Positions 24,801 through 38,483 of a stretch of DNA of 64,000 bases are shown in pieces (position 1 is the stretch's first letter; each line of letters starts with the position of its first letter). The position numbers and the translations under genes were made by a program. This DNA comes from Hymenolepis diminuta (lineage: Eukaryota > Platyhelminthes > Cestoda > Cyclophyllidea > Hymenolepididae). Below the pieces are notes generated by a model. It saw only the letters and a list, made by a program, of their open reading frames with translations. It did not search any database and was not told the DNA's origin. The stretch covers positions 867,883 to 931,882 of the forward strand of contig CAADRB010000002.1 in the NCBI GenBank assembly GCA_900708905.1. The letters run 5' to 3'.

Positions 24801-27800
24801 CAAATTCACTTTTGTGCACCAGTAGTGCCGCAATAATTATTAAACATATAAGTTCTCTAAATGAAATAGGTAAAAGTCTGTTTGGTGCACGACTGGAAAT
24901 GAAAAGATTTTCATCCTTAGTAATATCGACTTTTAAAGCGTAAATGTTACTAAGGGCTACAAAGCAGTTTTAGTAATTAAGATTAAAGAGTAATTTGGCA
25001 ACATTCTATAAGCACTAACAGTTAGGCAACAGAATTTGGAAATGATTCATAATTTTCAGCTTTTTAAAAATGCACATAATTCTGCCAATCGGATAAGCAG
25101 ATACAAGGCTTTAAGAATTTAAATTTGAAAAAAAGAGGGACAGTAGTTTTCAAGCTTACTTTTATTTTGAAGAAAAAATGGGGTATTTTTTTCATTTTTT
25201 GATATTTGTGAAAGCTATGAACTACTTTACTGCATATCCGAATATATTTCACTTGACGGATTTCGTAGATCATAGTATATTAGGATTGATACAATTGACA
25301 ATTTACGCATTTCTGTCTTCTGTAAAATTTGAAGCAGCCATAAATCGGTATATTTAAGTCAGTGCATTCTGAGCATTGTAAGATTTCAACAATGTTAGAG
25401 CTATCTTCTCAAGGCATATTGGTATACAATAAAAATTTAACTGGTCTTCAGAGAAATTTATATTACAGTATACAATAACTTTGTAACCATTTTACTCTTG
25501 AACTTTGTACCATCCCTAATTAAGCCTGCGCATGTTGTGCTGTCAAATTCTTTAACTTGACACACTCACAACAGTTAGTAAAAAACCTGTCTTTTACTCC
25601 GAACAGTATTCTAAATCTCTCGATGTCAAATTCTATCGAAGAAATAATGATAAAACGATTTTTAAATTAAATTTATTTTATTTGTTTTAAATAAAATTTG
25701 ACGATTTGTGGGTACAGTCAGCCCCTATTCTAAAACTTAGGTTTTCATATATTATTGACATTAATGGCTTCTTAAATTCCTGGAGATTTCTAAAATAATT
25801 ACCAAAATTCTAAATTATCATTTATCACCTCGCCATACTATTAGAATTGTCGCTTATTGGGAAAATTTTTGAAAAAAACGCACATTAGCCATCAAATCTG
25901 GTCATTCTGTCATTATTCTCCTCTCCCCTCCACATAGAGCACGTCAAAATGTGATAAGAGCACTACTTATGGGGAAATGTCAGGGTAAGAGAGGCGAATT
26001 TATCGGACCCTGAAATCAATTAGGCTTACCTCCCGTCAGGGTCTTGACATATCACTCATCAAATTGGCAGTAAGTTTCTCGTCAGGTTTTTGAGGAAAAA
26101 AGGAAGGATGGATTGGATGGACGATGATTGAAATTGACAGACATTCTTTCCTTTCTGCCTCGGTGATTCAGTTATGACGAAGAGTCCAAACAATGTGTTG
26201 TTAATTTCTAATTAGATGTATTTAAGATAAAAAAAAATAGGGCGAGAATCTAGACTGTTATAGTATTGTTGTCACTTGGGTAAACGTTTCGGTCACATCG
26301 ACCAACGTCCAGGAATTTGAAGTAGCTGTCAAAAACTGTTTAGCAAATGCATACATAACTTTATCGATCCCAAAAATCATATCACATGAATTCCCCCGAC
26401 AAAGATACTTTTCCTCTGTTTCTAAATAATTTCATTCGCAAACGACAACTTTCGTTATGTCAAACCATTTATCCAGTGTGCGTTAGAGATCTGAATGTGA
26501 TGTATCCTAAATAACATGACAAGTTCGATTAAGTGTAATAAACTGTGCAAAGTGTAACTATTACATATAGTTCCATTACCCTGATAGACTTTTATCCTAT
26601 TATGAAAGGTTTTGAACACAAATACAGATTAAACATGGTTGTGAAGTGCAATTTTACGACTCCAGAGTCTCTAAAATAAGTTACTGATCCTGATTTTTTT
26701 ATTCACGAATGCAATATTGATGAATCACTAATGTAGCCGGGGATCGAATTCTTCAAAATCCACACTCGCTTCCATTTAAAAATACAATCTGATGACTTTA
26801 CATCCACCAATCAAATTTAAAGTCGGAGGAGTGATGTAGTATTACAAATGGGATAGACTTGACTACAAGGGAGGCAATCTTAGCCAGTGCACGGAGTCTC
26901 AAATGAGTTTATAATGTCGCAATCTGGGGATCTGGATATTTAATATGATGTACGGTACTTGTGTAGATAGCCGACTCTGATTTCTTAAGAAATTGTACTA
27001 TTTACAAATACGAACGGGAAAAACCCAAAATTAGTACGAATAAGACAAGTTCATAGTAAGGAGCGGTGAATCACATTGTACCTTTTCATATATAACGTAA
27101 AGACATTAGTTCAAAAAGAGGACATGAAAGATATTAAAATGGAAGAATATCAATTACGATTCTCTTCTAATTACGAATACCACAATCATCATAGTCTGAT
27201 TTCAGGCATGAAATTGTGATTAGACGGAACAAATATAAGCCCGCCATTTATACTCCATGACGAATATTGCCCAGATTGTTTTTCTGTATAAGATGAAGGT
27301 GGCAATGTTTCAGTACCAACGGTAGAATTATTAGAAAATTTAAAATAATTATGAATAAATAAGGAAATCTAAGGTTGTCAAAAGGAATAAATTCTGGATA
27401 AAATGAACTTCTAATTAAAGATAATAATGAGGAAAATGTTTTGTACATTCCAAATTTTTAATTTCAAATGTTGTAAGGTGTTAAATATGTTCAATTTTAG
27501 TTGAAATTTAAAGACAAAAAATATTTTATAAGCATTTGAAATTTCTTGAAATTGATTTCTTGATAGTTGATAGGAAGAAATATTAATATCTGGCATGCCA
27601 AATCGTGCAATAGTTTTAACAAAACGAAAGGTAACATATAGGAAATAAATAATAGCTAATTCGTCTGCGAAATCACATTAGTCTATCGAAAAAGCAATTA
27701 TTGAAAAACGTCAACATATTTCCTTATGTAAAGATCAGATCCCTATGCTTCATTTGCTGAATCATGTTGCTTTCTCCTTTTCGAAGAGTAGGGATGCAAC

Positions 27801-29867
27801 GGTAATAGAGAGGGCTGTCACCCTCCATTCCGCAGTCATCGGCAATTTGACAAGACCGACAACACATGAGGACACACGAAATGACATACCGGTAGTCTGA
27901 ACGTATGTCCAAGTGACGGAGAGGTGAACGGAAATGCAAAAATGAACGATGCTAATCGGCGAATTCTGTTTTGACATGGAGTGAGAAAAAGAAAGTCATG
28001 CTTGTTTGTCTGGTTGTATCGCTCTTCTGTTTTCCCAAATCTATTACTTAAACTTTTGATGGGAAGGAAATTTAAAATGACTTGGTTTTAATGTCGAAGC
28101 AAATTTCCTATAAAGAAATTTCATTAGTGAATTTTATGGAATAGGCTCCTTTTAATTTACCCTTAAAATATGAATTAATATTTGCTCTTTGGTTATTCAG
28201 GAAGAGACATGCACCGAGATGTTGTACCGATAGATAAGGTGAAAACGAAGATGAATTGAACTGTTACTAATTAACCTAAGGGTCAACCACTGAAATATGA
28301 ACACGTTGTATTTAGTAAGGAACAAAGTAACAAACGGAATATCCCTAAATTCAGAAGAAGTCAGGCTCCTTTTATGCATCACCTATTGCTTGACTTCCCC
28401 TTCACATTTATCTGAGACTCTCAATTACGCCTTGTATTTAAATATTTTCTTATGGGAAACTGAACATTTCTTTCATTTGCAGTATGTAGTATTGGTACAA
28501 CAGCAGTAGAGACAAATAATATTTTATGATTAAAACGGCATATCCTCAGTTCTAAAAGATTTTTTCAGTTGACAGTCTAACAATTTAACAAGGCCAAATT
28601 AACAGAATGGTCTCTGGTGCGCTTAGGGCATATAATTAGTCTACATCTGATGAAGTAGTGTATTCGCCGAACCAGATGGTATGGATTTACAATCAACTAA
28701 TAGACATTAAATGTTTGGAGTCACCATCTGAATTACTTAATGGACTGGGAAGGTGCGGATGGGTTGAAAGTTGAGGTCAAATTACATTTTATTGAGAGCA
28801 CTTGACGTGAAATGGCAGATAAATTTACCGATTTTTTGGGAATCTATAATAACTCAACGTTTTAATAAAAATATTACAGATTGGAAATAAATTGCTAATA
28901 AGTACCTTAATCATGCAGCGGTTGTGAACTAACCGTAAATTAATCATGATAATATGAGGATGTGACCTGAGTGATTACATCTTAAGCAAATATAACGTAA
29001 CAGACATTATGTCCTGTCTCATTATATTAGTCTCAAGCACCCGACACATCTTATTCATCATTAGCATGCCCACACAGAGAATAGAAGACAACCTGGATTA
29101 TATGATTGGAACACTCCACAATTATTTTATTAATCACTGTTGACCAGTGGAGTTGGCCATTTCGGCAGACAATTGCATATTGATTAATGAATATAAGTCC
29201 GATGCCATCTGAGAATTTATTTTTCAGCAATAAATTTGAATGCATTGATAGCAACTTGAGGCCTCAAAAATAAAAAAAACTGCGTCGTCATTCCCCTGTA
29301 ACCCACGTCTTGACTCATAACATTTCACCAACGGCCATTCACAGGACGTGTATGAATACTTATCGAAGTTGTCAGTTCGGACCATTTTTCGTTATAATAC
29401 GGGAGCAAAACTCTTTATCGAAGCAAGATTAATGAATAATATGACCATTGGATAATAATTCTTAGTATAGGAAAGGATTCATCCGATTTGTCATTCAGTT
29501 AACTTTTAAACTCACATGAGCATCTTCATGCCGATTTTAGGTGCAAACCTATATTCACAATTCAATCTAACCTTAAAACTACTTATAATTTGCAGATTTA
29601 ATTGTTAAAACATTGAATTATTACACTTATTAAATTTCCGTAATTTTGAAGCAAAAGTCGGCCAAATTCAGATAAAGTATACAATTAAATCTCGTTTCCT
29701 TTATCTGTCGGCAAATGGTTCCTTTTAACGAGGTTTTATCAGTAAGTATTAGTTTAAGGTTTGCGTCCAGTGAGTCACGCCGCAGCAATGATGATTTTGA
29801 CGAATAAATATCGTAAAAGATCTCCAAACGTCCTATATATGTATGATTTCACACACACGCATATAAA

Positions 29868-29892
29868 CTATCAAATTAGTTTAATTTGATAG
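29868..29892. repeat. Perfect hairpin, 11-bp stem and 3-nt loop
   Basis: CTATCAAATTA and its exact reverse complement are separated by GTT. An alternating CA/TG-type stretch (about 29849-29864) lies just upstream. The function is unknown. Confidence 0.8.
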
Positions 29893-30806
29893 CCGAATTT
29901 TGCCGACCTTTCCGCCGATTATTTTGACAGTATTTACAAGCTGTCAGAAGCGCTATCGGCAGAAGATAATTTCTTTTTTCTCCCTCTGGATAAATCAGAA
30001 AAGGTATTTTTGATGAGCGGAATTTATGAATTGTGGATGAATCAGAGCGTCATCGAAGGAACGAGAAAAAATCACAGATTGATAATTTTGATATTAAGAG
30101 AAATAAGTTTCTTGAAACATTTTCATTTTCTATAATTGAACCGATTAGTTTTTTAAACTGTTTTACGGGATTAATGAGTTGGATAATACATTATTTGAGA
30201 AACGTACTTTGAAGTGACTGGAGATTTTAGTGAATCTCTTTCCCAAAATGGGCGTATAATTTCGGTGCCGAAATATTAAACGGAACTCTGAAAGAAAAGG
30301 CAAGTGACTGCCTGTCTGTAAAATAGTATGCTTCTATGTCGAAATATTTCGCAAAATATCCTGGCTTGCCATCAGTGTTGCTTAACTTGTCAAGGACTCT
30401 AAGATAGATAAGAAGTTTCACACACTTTCTCCTATATTTAGAATGCCTTTCCACGTTCTAATCATATAATATCTCAACTAGTCAAAGAAAGTGATTCGCA
30501 ATCAAAGGATATTTCAAGTACAATGTCAATGTAGTTCTAAAGGATCCACTAGGTCAAAATTCAGGCTTATAGATGAACATCCAGCTTTCAAAATTGAAAA
30601 TAATACTGACCCATTGAAGAATAGCTATAAGCGAATTTGATAGTCAAAGGAAATTTTAGAATGTTTCCGCCGTACCCTAGACAAATTCTGGGAAACTCTT
30701 CCTCCGACTAGCTTATCAGAATCCACGAAAACCACCATTAACCACCGTAAATTTTACAAATCACGAGTTCCAAACTTGTTATGCCATAATCAATCCAACA
30801 CGTTGG

Positions 30807-30844
30807 ATTTTTTAAATTTTTTTAACTTTTTTAACATTTTTAAC
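30807..30844 (+). repeat. T-rich degenerate tandem repeat
   Basis: Four units of about 9-10 nt, each a run of T followed by AA or AAC, stand in tandem. This is simple AT-rich sequence. Confidence 0.7.
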
Positions 30845-31739
30845 TATAATTTACACCAGAAATCATGTAATTTGTGCATACCACAATTATGAACCCTATT
30901 GACCAAAGGATTAATTCAAATTATGTACCTTTTAAAGATAATTTGAGGTTTCATCTTAAACGATAAAGCCGTCTTTTTCTTAATTTATATGAATCTAATC
31001 ATAGCTTACCAGCCATTTAGTGATTCACTGAAATGTTTTTCATTTCTTTCCTAAATCTGCTATACTAAAACTCGTTTATCTTCTTCTCAAAACTCTGCCA
31101 GCTACAATCGTTAAATACCCTTTTTCAGGGCTTCTTTAAGAAGATCGATGGAAATTAACTATCAGCATCCATATGTGCGAATTTTGATGAATTCCTCGAA
31201 AAATAAACACAAGCCTATTTGAGCTATTCAATGTGTAAATCATTCGAATTCACCATCCACTCAAATCCTTTCATTAAAAAAGCCGTGAAGCGAAAATAAG
31301 AGTTTGCCAAACTTTCAATGAATGCATCTTCAATCATTTTTTTCAAAATATCAAGCTGTACAAGTTATGATAATTAATGTATATTTAGCACCCTTTTTTC
31401 CCTAATCGTTAAACGAAATATTATCTTGAATAGGCGTAATTTTCTGTCAACTTTATTTATTGGAGTTAGATTATTTTCCAGTCAAGAGCCCGTCAATGTT
31501 CTTCAGTATATCCTCCTCTAATTCATTTAAATCGTCATTAGTAGAAGGGAGCAGGGAGAAAAGGTGATGGAGACAACCAAGTCTGACTATCAGTTGTCTG
31601 GAAAATGAAAGAGGAAAGCAAGAGGAGTGGAGGGGTAAGAATTTGCAGATGGTTGTGGTAGTGAAATATATTCTGCCTACGTTTAGAGCTAGAGTAAATA
31701 CTCTCAAAGAGATAGCATAATCGGAGAGAGTGGTGGGGG

Positions 31740-31809
31740 NNNNNNNNNNNNNNNNNNNNNNNNNNNNNNNNNNNNNNNNNNNNNNNNNNNNNNNNNNNNN
31801 NNNNNNNNN
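31740..31809. other. Assembly gap, 70 N
   Basis: Seventy undetermined bases. The left edge is a GGTGGGGG run, so a G-rich or simple repeat may have broken the assembly here. The real length may differ. Confidence 0.99.
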
Positions 31810-33877
31810 AATTCATGATCAAATATAAACATTCAACCTCATTTGATATTGAACAATTAGAATGTGTTGGAAGAGGATACGAAGAGAAGAAAATGAATAT
31901 GAGCATTGATACTGTTTACAAATTCGTTTAAATAAAAACCAAGGAATAGTTTTCCTCGTTAATAATATAACTAACAGCTAAAGTGAATTTTCGAAGTTGA
32001 GTTACGGCATTTAACAGCTCATTGTTCGATTCCTTCCGATTTGTAACTAAGCAATCACCCACTATTTTGCGTGCAATTTTGTGCCTCTTTATCTTATAAA
32101 AGACTCTTTTCTTAAGCCTATGAAAAGACAGGAGAATGGTATTCTTCATCAGAAGAATGTCCCAAATTTTACAATTTAGGATTTTTAAAGTAGTACACTT
32201 TTATCTCTAAAGTATTTTCCCCTTTTCTCAAAATTTTAGTCATTTTCCTTACCCCGTAACTTAGGCAAGTTGCTTACTCCCCCCAAAACTCGAACAAGAG
32301 TTTAACAACCGCACGCCGAAGTTATTAATTTACAGTTACTTTAGTGCTCAAATTAGTGCAGTGCCGTTATGCATGATTGACAGTGGCAACATAACCATAA
32401 ACTGCTCAGTAATATGGTCCCACTAGATCGGTAACTAATCTAACCACCTTCCCTCTCACCCTTACCCTAACTACACCACCCCAAACCATTCTCTCTGGGG
32501 TTCACAGGGCAAGTGTCAACAACTGGAACAAAGGTTTGAGGTAAACACGCAAAAGCACACTCACCCAAAGTAGCAGTAGATGGGCAACGAGATGATCAAA
32601 GGGTTTTAGTTAAGATGCCGACACAGAGTGTGTGTCATTAAACTTGTAATTATGCCAAAATTGGAGGACAGAGAGAAGACAGTATAGGTGGTCTATTATG
32701 AGTAGGAAGCTAGGACTACATTCTTAGCTGAACGGCCATTAGAAGTTTACTAGTTTTCATTATAAATTAATTTGTTATGTTATGTCCTTTTTGCTTGATT
32801 CAGACTCAGATGCAGAGTGGCCGACATATGTTAAGTGAAAAATTAAGTTTACACTTTGTCATCAATGAAAATTGGTAGTTGCAACGACTGAAAGTGGATC
32901 TGAATTATTGTTATCGGAGCAAGTAAGTATTGCTTAGGGATGTGGTACGAATAAGAAATACAAATTGGGACATCAAAGGATTTTTACTTAATCTGAATTC
33001 GGAATTCTTTCGGTCATCTTTGTTCTGTATTATTTAGCATAGGTATAGTCTCAAGGTTTGAAGGTCAAAATCCGGTTCTTATTTTCCTAAATAATAGCTC
33101 ATATTTTCCAGACCACCTCAAATTAAGAATAAGTTTGACCATGCTATCTTGCAGCATCAATCTCTTTAAAGTTCAAATGGTAGCTCGAACATATAACCTA
33201 AGAAGAGCGCAATAGAGTTTGTCATAATTTGACTTTTGGAAATACTGATCGCCATGATGATAATGCTCTTATTCGCGACTTGTTAATTGTCCGTTGATTA
33301 GCTCTATTACGAATAATTTGTTAATATAAAATTAGTTACATTTCCTAAATATATAACAATCCATTGGGAGAAATCGGATACAGCAATGGAAGTTTTTTTT
33401 ATCAATTTAATACCGTAAGTATTATGATTTATATTATCTTTCAAATTTATAAATCCTCCATTTTCAAGTAATATTTTTTTCTTTAAATTGTTTATTGTGA
33501 AAATAAATGGATTTCATTGTCTTCATACACTGATTCAACTATAATTTCTTTATTTATTTACGTTCATAGAGCTCCAGTTCTATTAATCATCTTCGCGAAT
33601 AATCCTTTGATTCTAAGTTTATGAGTGTCAGTCATGGGACTCTAATTTACACTGATCTATCATCCAACCAACGATGACAGTTTTAAATAAACATTCTGAC
33701 CTTTAAGTTGAAAGCAACTTTAAATCCACAAACAAAACAACTTAATCAACATCAAAGGCATTCCTCTTTCCCCACTCTCACGACAAGGCATTTGTTCATT
33801 AAATTTTCATTAAAAGAACGAGTCACGCATTCAGTACATTGGTTGGCACAGAGAGGCTATTTCATGTGAATGAGGGG

Positions 33878-33903
33878 AGATACTGTTTGAATAAACAGTA
33901 TCT
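33878..33903. repeat. Perfect hairpin, 11-bp stem and 4-nt loop
   Basis: AGATACTGTTT and AAACAGTATCT are exact reverse complements around a GAAT loop. The flanks do not extend the stem further. Confidence 0.8.
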
Positions 33904-36900
33904 TGTTTTGTTGTTTACCGCACAGCTATGTTGGTCCTGAAGTACACTCAGTAGTCATACTGGTTTGATTAGTAATTGTCAAAAGTGGCATTTTATTATG
34001 TGATAAGGTACTCATTCCCACGACACAAAGAGTGCTGATAATAATCTTGTGTGGGAGAATTATTAGTTTCCCATGTAGAGTATTACGGCGAGCAATATTC
34101 AAATGTACATCTGACTATAATTTGCCTGAGTTTGATCCAAAGTTTGGTTAATTTAAGGGGTGTTTAAAAAATCTCCTTTAGCAATGATAAAGCTTCATGA
34201 AACTTCATTGTAGAGAAACTTCCTTCTAACTATACATGTGTTACTTTCAGTTCAAAAATAACTTCAAGTGATCTATGACACTATTAAAAATATGAGCCAA
34301 TAAAGCACTTATCTAAGTTTTATACGCTCCACACTTACGCACTTACACTTCACAGTTTAGCGCCTATTTGCAAAAAGAAACATCACTTAAACTATGCAAA
34401 TGAAATAGACAAATGGTCTCTCTAAGTTACGAGCTAAGAGCGATTCAAGTCCGAGTGACAGTCAATGATATTTCAGCTGCAACTGGAATGGAAAGTTGGT
34501 TCAGGCTAAAACATCAACATACGGCGAAAGTCGGTTATACAATTGGTATATTCCGGTATTATTGGAAGATATTTTTAGAATGGTCCCCAACTGAAATTTC
34601 CTTAACAGCATGACTTTTGAATATTAATTCAAGCCTCTTCCACTTGTCCACCCAGTTTTCCTTCAAGTGCGAGAAATAAATTTCCTATAAAATTATTCAG
34701 CAAGTGAATATGCTCTTGATTCTCTATGTTCGCGATATGCTCTTCAAAAGGACTTTATTGCAATTGAAGTGTCCAATGAAGCACTTCGGGGCTTGGGTTT
34801 GTGATTTCGCCGTTGGAACAGCTCAGGAACCTGGTTTTGATGACATTGCTGAGAATTTGTCGTCTTTGGACCGCTCTTCAGGCACGTATATATTGAAAGT
34901 CCGTTCATTTTGATCGAAGCGTTCTTGAATACATGAATTTCGTGATTAAATGTAACGAAGTAGCGCAGGAATTAAGTGAGTTTAGAAGAGTAACTGTTGG
35001 AAGCTTTCAAATGGCCATGCTTGTAGACATTGCATCAAATGAGGTTGGTGAATGGATCCACCGAAAACCTTAAAAAATTGTAGGTGTGTCGGATTGACAT
35101 TCACGTCTGATACACCAGAATAAAACTAGAAACCCTTGCTTAATGTGTACACTACAGAGTTAAAGTTGTTTAATTTTGACAACTGTCGTGGAGTATTCAA
35201 GGAGTTTTGCTGCTACCGGAATAGGTATCATTGAGCTAGTAACATCTTTAGAAATGTTTTCGAAACACCTGTTAATAATGTTAATCATAAATTAAGAAGA
35301 AGTTTATTTTGATTGGCCTAGGAGCCAAAGGATGAAAATTGGAGGAATCTGCCGCTCTGCATGTTTTTCTCAGTCGTAACGACATTTACTCTTTTAATTA
35401 TCGATAATTAGTACGTGTCTTAAATGGACGAAATCGAAATATTATGGACTCAGAAATGGAGCCATCATATTTCGTGATCAGTTAATCTAAGGGGATTTGG
35501 ATTCGTAAATTGGACGCTATTTTAAAGTAAAAACGATATTTTATTTATGATAAGAACATATTCTAATTTTATGGATTAAAGTAAATCAAAAGTAATAAAT
35601 TTGGATCTAACCCTTAAATTTTCAATTTATTGGAAAGATATTAAGTCAGTGTGTCGCATATTAGAACATCAGTATTCCGATGTCATAATTAATTATATCG
35701 GGTTTAGTGTAGACAACTTTGATACTTTCCGTTTTCTTCTGAGACTAAAAATTAAGATATATTCGAGCGCTGTTACACATTTTTAAGTTTCCAATCGCAG
35801 ATAATACGACCGATTTACGTAATTTAATTAGATGTCAAAAAAATATTGTAAAGGGGGAAACCTAGAGGAAAAAATTTGAGATCAATGACGTCTTCTCTAA
35901 AAATATTCTGATTTCTGGAGTTTATCAGTTTCTAAAGTATTTTTAAGAAAAGAGAACTAAAAAATTCAATTTTTCATTGTAAAAAAACATAATTGTATTT
36001 GTTAGATTTCACAATCTACCGAATTCCGCTTATTATAAAAATGAAATGTTCCTTCTGATCATGATCACATCGTTTGGCTTCGCGGTCTGATTTAATCGAA
36101 CAAACTGTAAAATTAATCATTTCAACCGCAAAACTAGTAGCCTAAACACGAGAAAGGTTCATATGAGAAAAAGAAATTTGAACATGTAGAGGAGAGGGAA
36201 ACTGGAAAGAACTTCTGATCACGGTCTATGGCCAAACCCGGTCAGCTGCGAAGAACTGCGGTATTATGACACTGAAGCGAGTCAAAACACCGCTCTTTCT
36301 ACTTGGCTTTTGTATGGTCGGGAAATATTATGCAAATCATTTTTGAATTTGACAAACTTTAATGCCTGCTTTAATGATAACCTAATAACCAGTAACTTGT
36401 ATGAATTTAAAAGAAATGCTATTACTGCTTTTAAACAAATTCTAACAGGTCTAATTTAACAATAAATTTCCCAATTTCAAAATCAACGTTTGTTTGTTGC
36501 ATTGGTCAATTTTAAAGATACGCTTTAATGCAATCTTGGTTATAATAGGTAAAAATATTTGTCCTATATCAGCCAACTCAAATTCGATTTCCTAATTTCA
36601 CTGAGGCATGAAAACAGTAGCCTGTTTGCTCATTAAGTTACTTTATATTTACTAATCGGAAAAGCAGGTGTATCACTTTAAAGGTCTTCATTTGGCCTAT
36701 AGTCTCTAGAGTTTGACATTTTCCACTACCTATTTTAATTTAAAGTACGCGAGCTAAGAGCGTTTGTGAAGTTAATTCATCTGTAACCATTTAAATTGAA
36801 AGAGAATCTCCTCAAGTATTCCGTAAGACTGATAAATATCAGCTTCATAGATGAAATTCTGATGATTCGATCCCTTATGCACTTCGTAAGGCTTGCACCA

Positions 36901-37734
36901 ATCTAAAATTATGCATTCGAAATCGCATGTATTCGTTTTGATTGCAATACCGTAGTCTCTTTTATACCAAAAGGACAATGATAAAACCGCTTTTAAAATT
37001 AGTTAGTTATTGAGCTTCTACGCCATTCCCTTAAATAATTTTCATTTGAACCTTTCACTCATTGATGCTATCTCTGTTGCTTAAAGATATTCACATATTT
37101 TCTACCTTTTTCTCTTAGGGTTTTATACGATTCTTTCGATTTCTTTTTGTACTTCAATATTACCATACACTCACCGTTTGCAATAGATGAAAAAGCATCT
37201 TGGCGTCACATTTCCAAATATAGTACGAATATGATAGACCTCTTATGAGGATATTATAATCCCTAAGTCACTGGAAAATTCAAATGCATCAGAGCCTTCC
37301 AGCATTATATATTTGTTTAATTCAAAGCCATCTTGAATCAGACGTGCTGACATGTTTTATTTGAGATTATAAAATGCCAATAAATCGTGCTCCTGATTCC
37401 GTCGAAAACCTGTCGAAAAACCGATGTTGAGGCGGAGACATGCTGTCTGATTTGAGAAATTCGCGCGTTATTCGTATGGGTGATAGTCAGTGTGTGGGAT
37501 TGTTAAGGTAACGTCGAATGTAATGATTTAGAGAGAAATAGAGAAAAGTTTCTACAGAGCTCTCCGAACGCTCTAATTTATTGTGGGAATGCCAGATTAT
37601 CGACAAACCATGAATGCGGTGATGGATCAATGAGGGAGTTCAGTTAAAAAAACCGTCAATAAATTACATACAAATTACATGGCGACACACTTAGAGTTCA
37701 AGTAGTTTGAGAAACTGTACGTGATTGTTTATTA

Positions 37735-37830
37735 GTACACCGATGACGCAGTAGTTAACGTACACGTCTGCCAAGTTAGACGTCACGAGAGTGATGTCTA
37801 TCGGCTCACATTCAGTAATATGGGTGACCA
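37735..37830 (+). repeat. Degenerate tRNA-like stretch, possible SINE remnant
   Basis: GACGCAGTAGTTAACG resembles a tRNA A-box and D-loop. It is followed by a 5-bp stem CGTCT/AGACG around an 8-nt loop, in the place of an anticodon arm, and by a small TCAC/GTGA hairpin. There is no good B-box, and the acceptor stem does not close, so this is not a functional tRNA. A decayed tRNA-derived SINE is the likeliest reading. Confidence 0.28.
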
Positions 37831-38355
37831 ACCGTACTAGTCAAGTTCTATCCTGCTAGAATGCGAGTTTTTCATCAGAGACTCCAAGGGATCCCTCCCC
37901 ACCTCTCCTCTTTCCTCTACCCAAGTCAAGTGCTGGCGTACTTTCCAAAGCGGTTTGGGAAGGTAAATACTGATGTTCATTGAAATCTCATATTAAGTTC
38001 TTTATCTAGAAGTTAAAATTGGAATAGGGAACAATTTCTCTATCGATCATCATCTAAATTGATGTCTACTGCCACCGTAACTATCCCTTATAGCCATCAG
38101 TCCACCTAAATGACTTTAGTTTAAACAATTGCTTTAAGTAAAACAAAAACTCACTGGGGGTGGCACAGCCTCAGTACGTGTGATCTACCATCCCTCCCTT
38201 TTTTGACTCCCCTTTGCTCTGGAGCATTTTCTCCCATACCCGTACTTACCCAAACGCCTTCTTATAGTCGGTGAATACCTCTCTCACACTTCCACTCTTT
38301 GATGTTTAATTGCTCGAATTTGAGTGACTGCTAGTGTTTGTGTGTGGTTTTTCAG

Positions 38356-38483
38356 ATTACCATATCACGTTTCACAATCGTCTCTATAGGGGCAATAGGG
38401 AGCGAGCCTTCCATTTCTGTGACTACCGTCATATGACATCGCGAGGGCACTCTTTGATGTGTGCCGACGATTACTATGTGGCG
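38356..38483 (+). other. Exon-like, G+C-richer island (orphan exon candidate)
   Basis: A pyrimidine-rich acceptor TTTTTCAG lies just before 38356 and a GTAGGG donor after 38483. The enclosed frame reads 42 codons rich in Tyr, His, Arg and Cys, and the island is much richer in G+C than its surroundings. The opposite strand is also open, for 95 codons (38365-38652). I found no partner exons in phase nearby and recognise no family, so this may equally be conserved non-coding DNA. Confidence 0.2.

Larger units (their letters stand above)
18820..31739. other. Intergenic, no supported gene
   Basis: About 12.9 kb with only short chance-length open frames. It contains a GA repeat (19219-19246), small hairpins near 21802-21827 and 29868-29892, a T-rich tandem (30807-30844) and a G+C-richer island at about 27770-27975. 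No protein family, tRNA or transposon motif was recognised. Confidence 0.55.

Noticed and set aside
28180..28215. CTCTTTGGTTATTCAG resembles the start of the miR-9 mature sequence.
   Set aside because: No complementary arm is present nearby to form a precursor hairpin, and the match ends after about 11 nt.
32455..32480. CCCTTACCCTAACTACACC resembles telomeric CCCTAA repeats.
   Set aside because: Only one unit matches; there is no tandem array.
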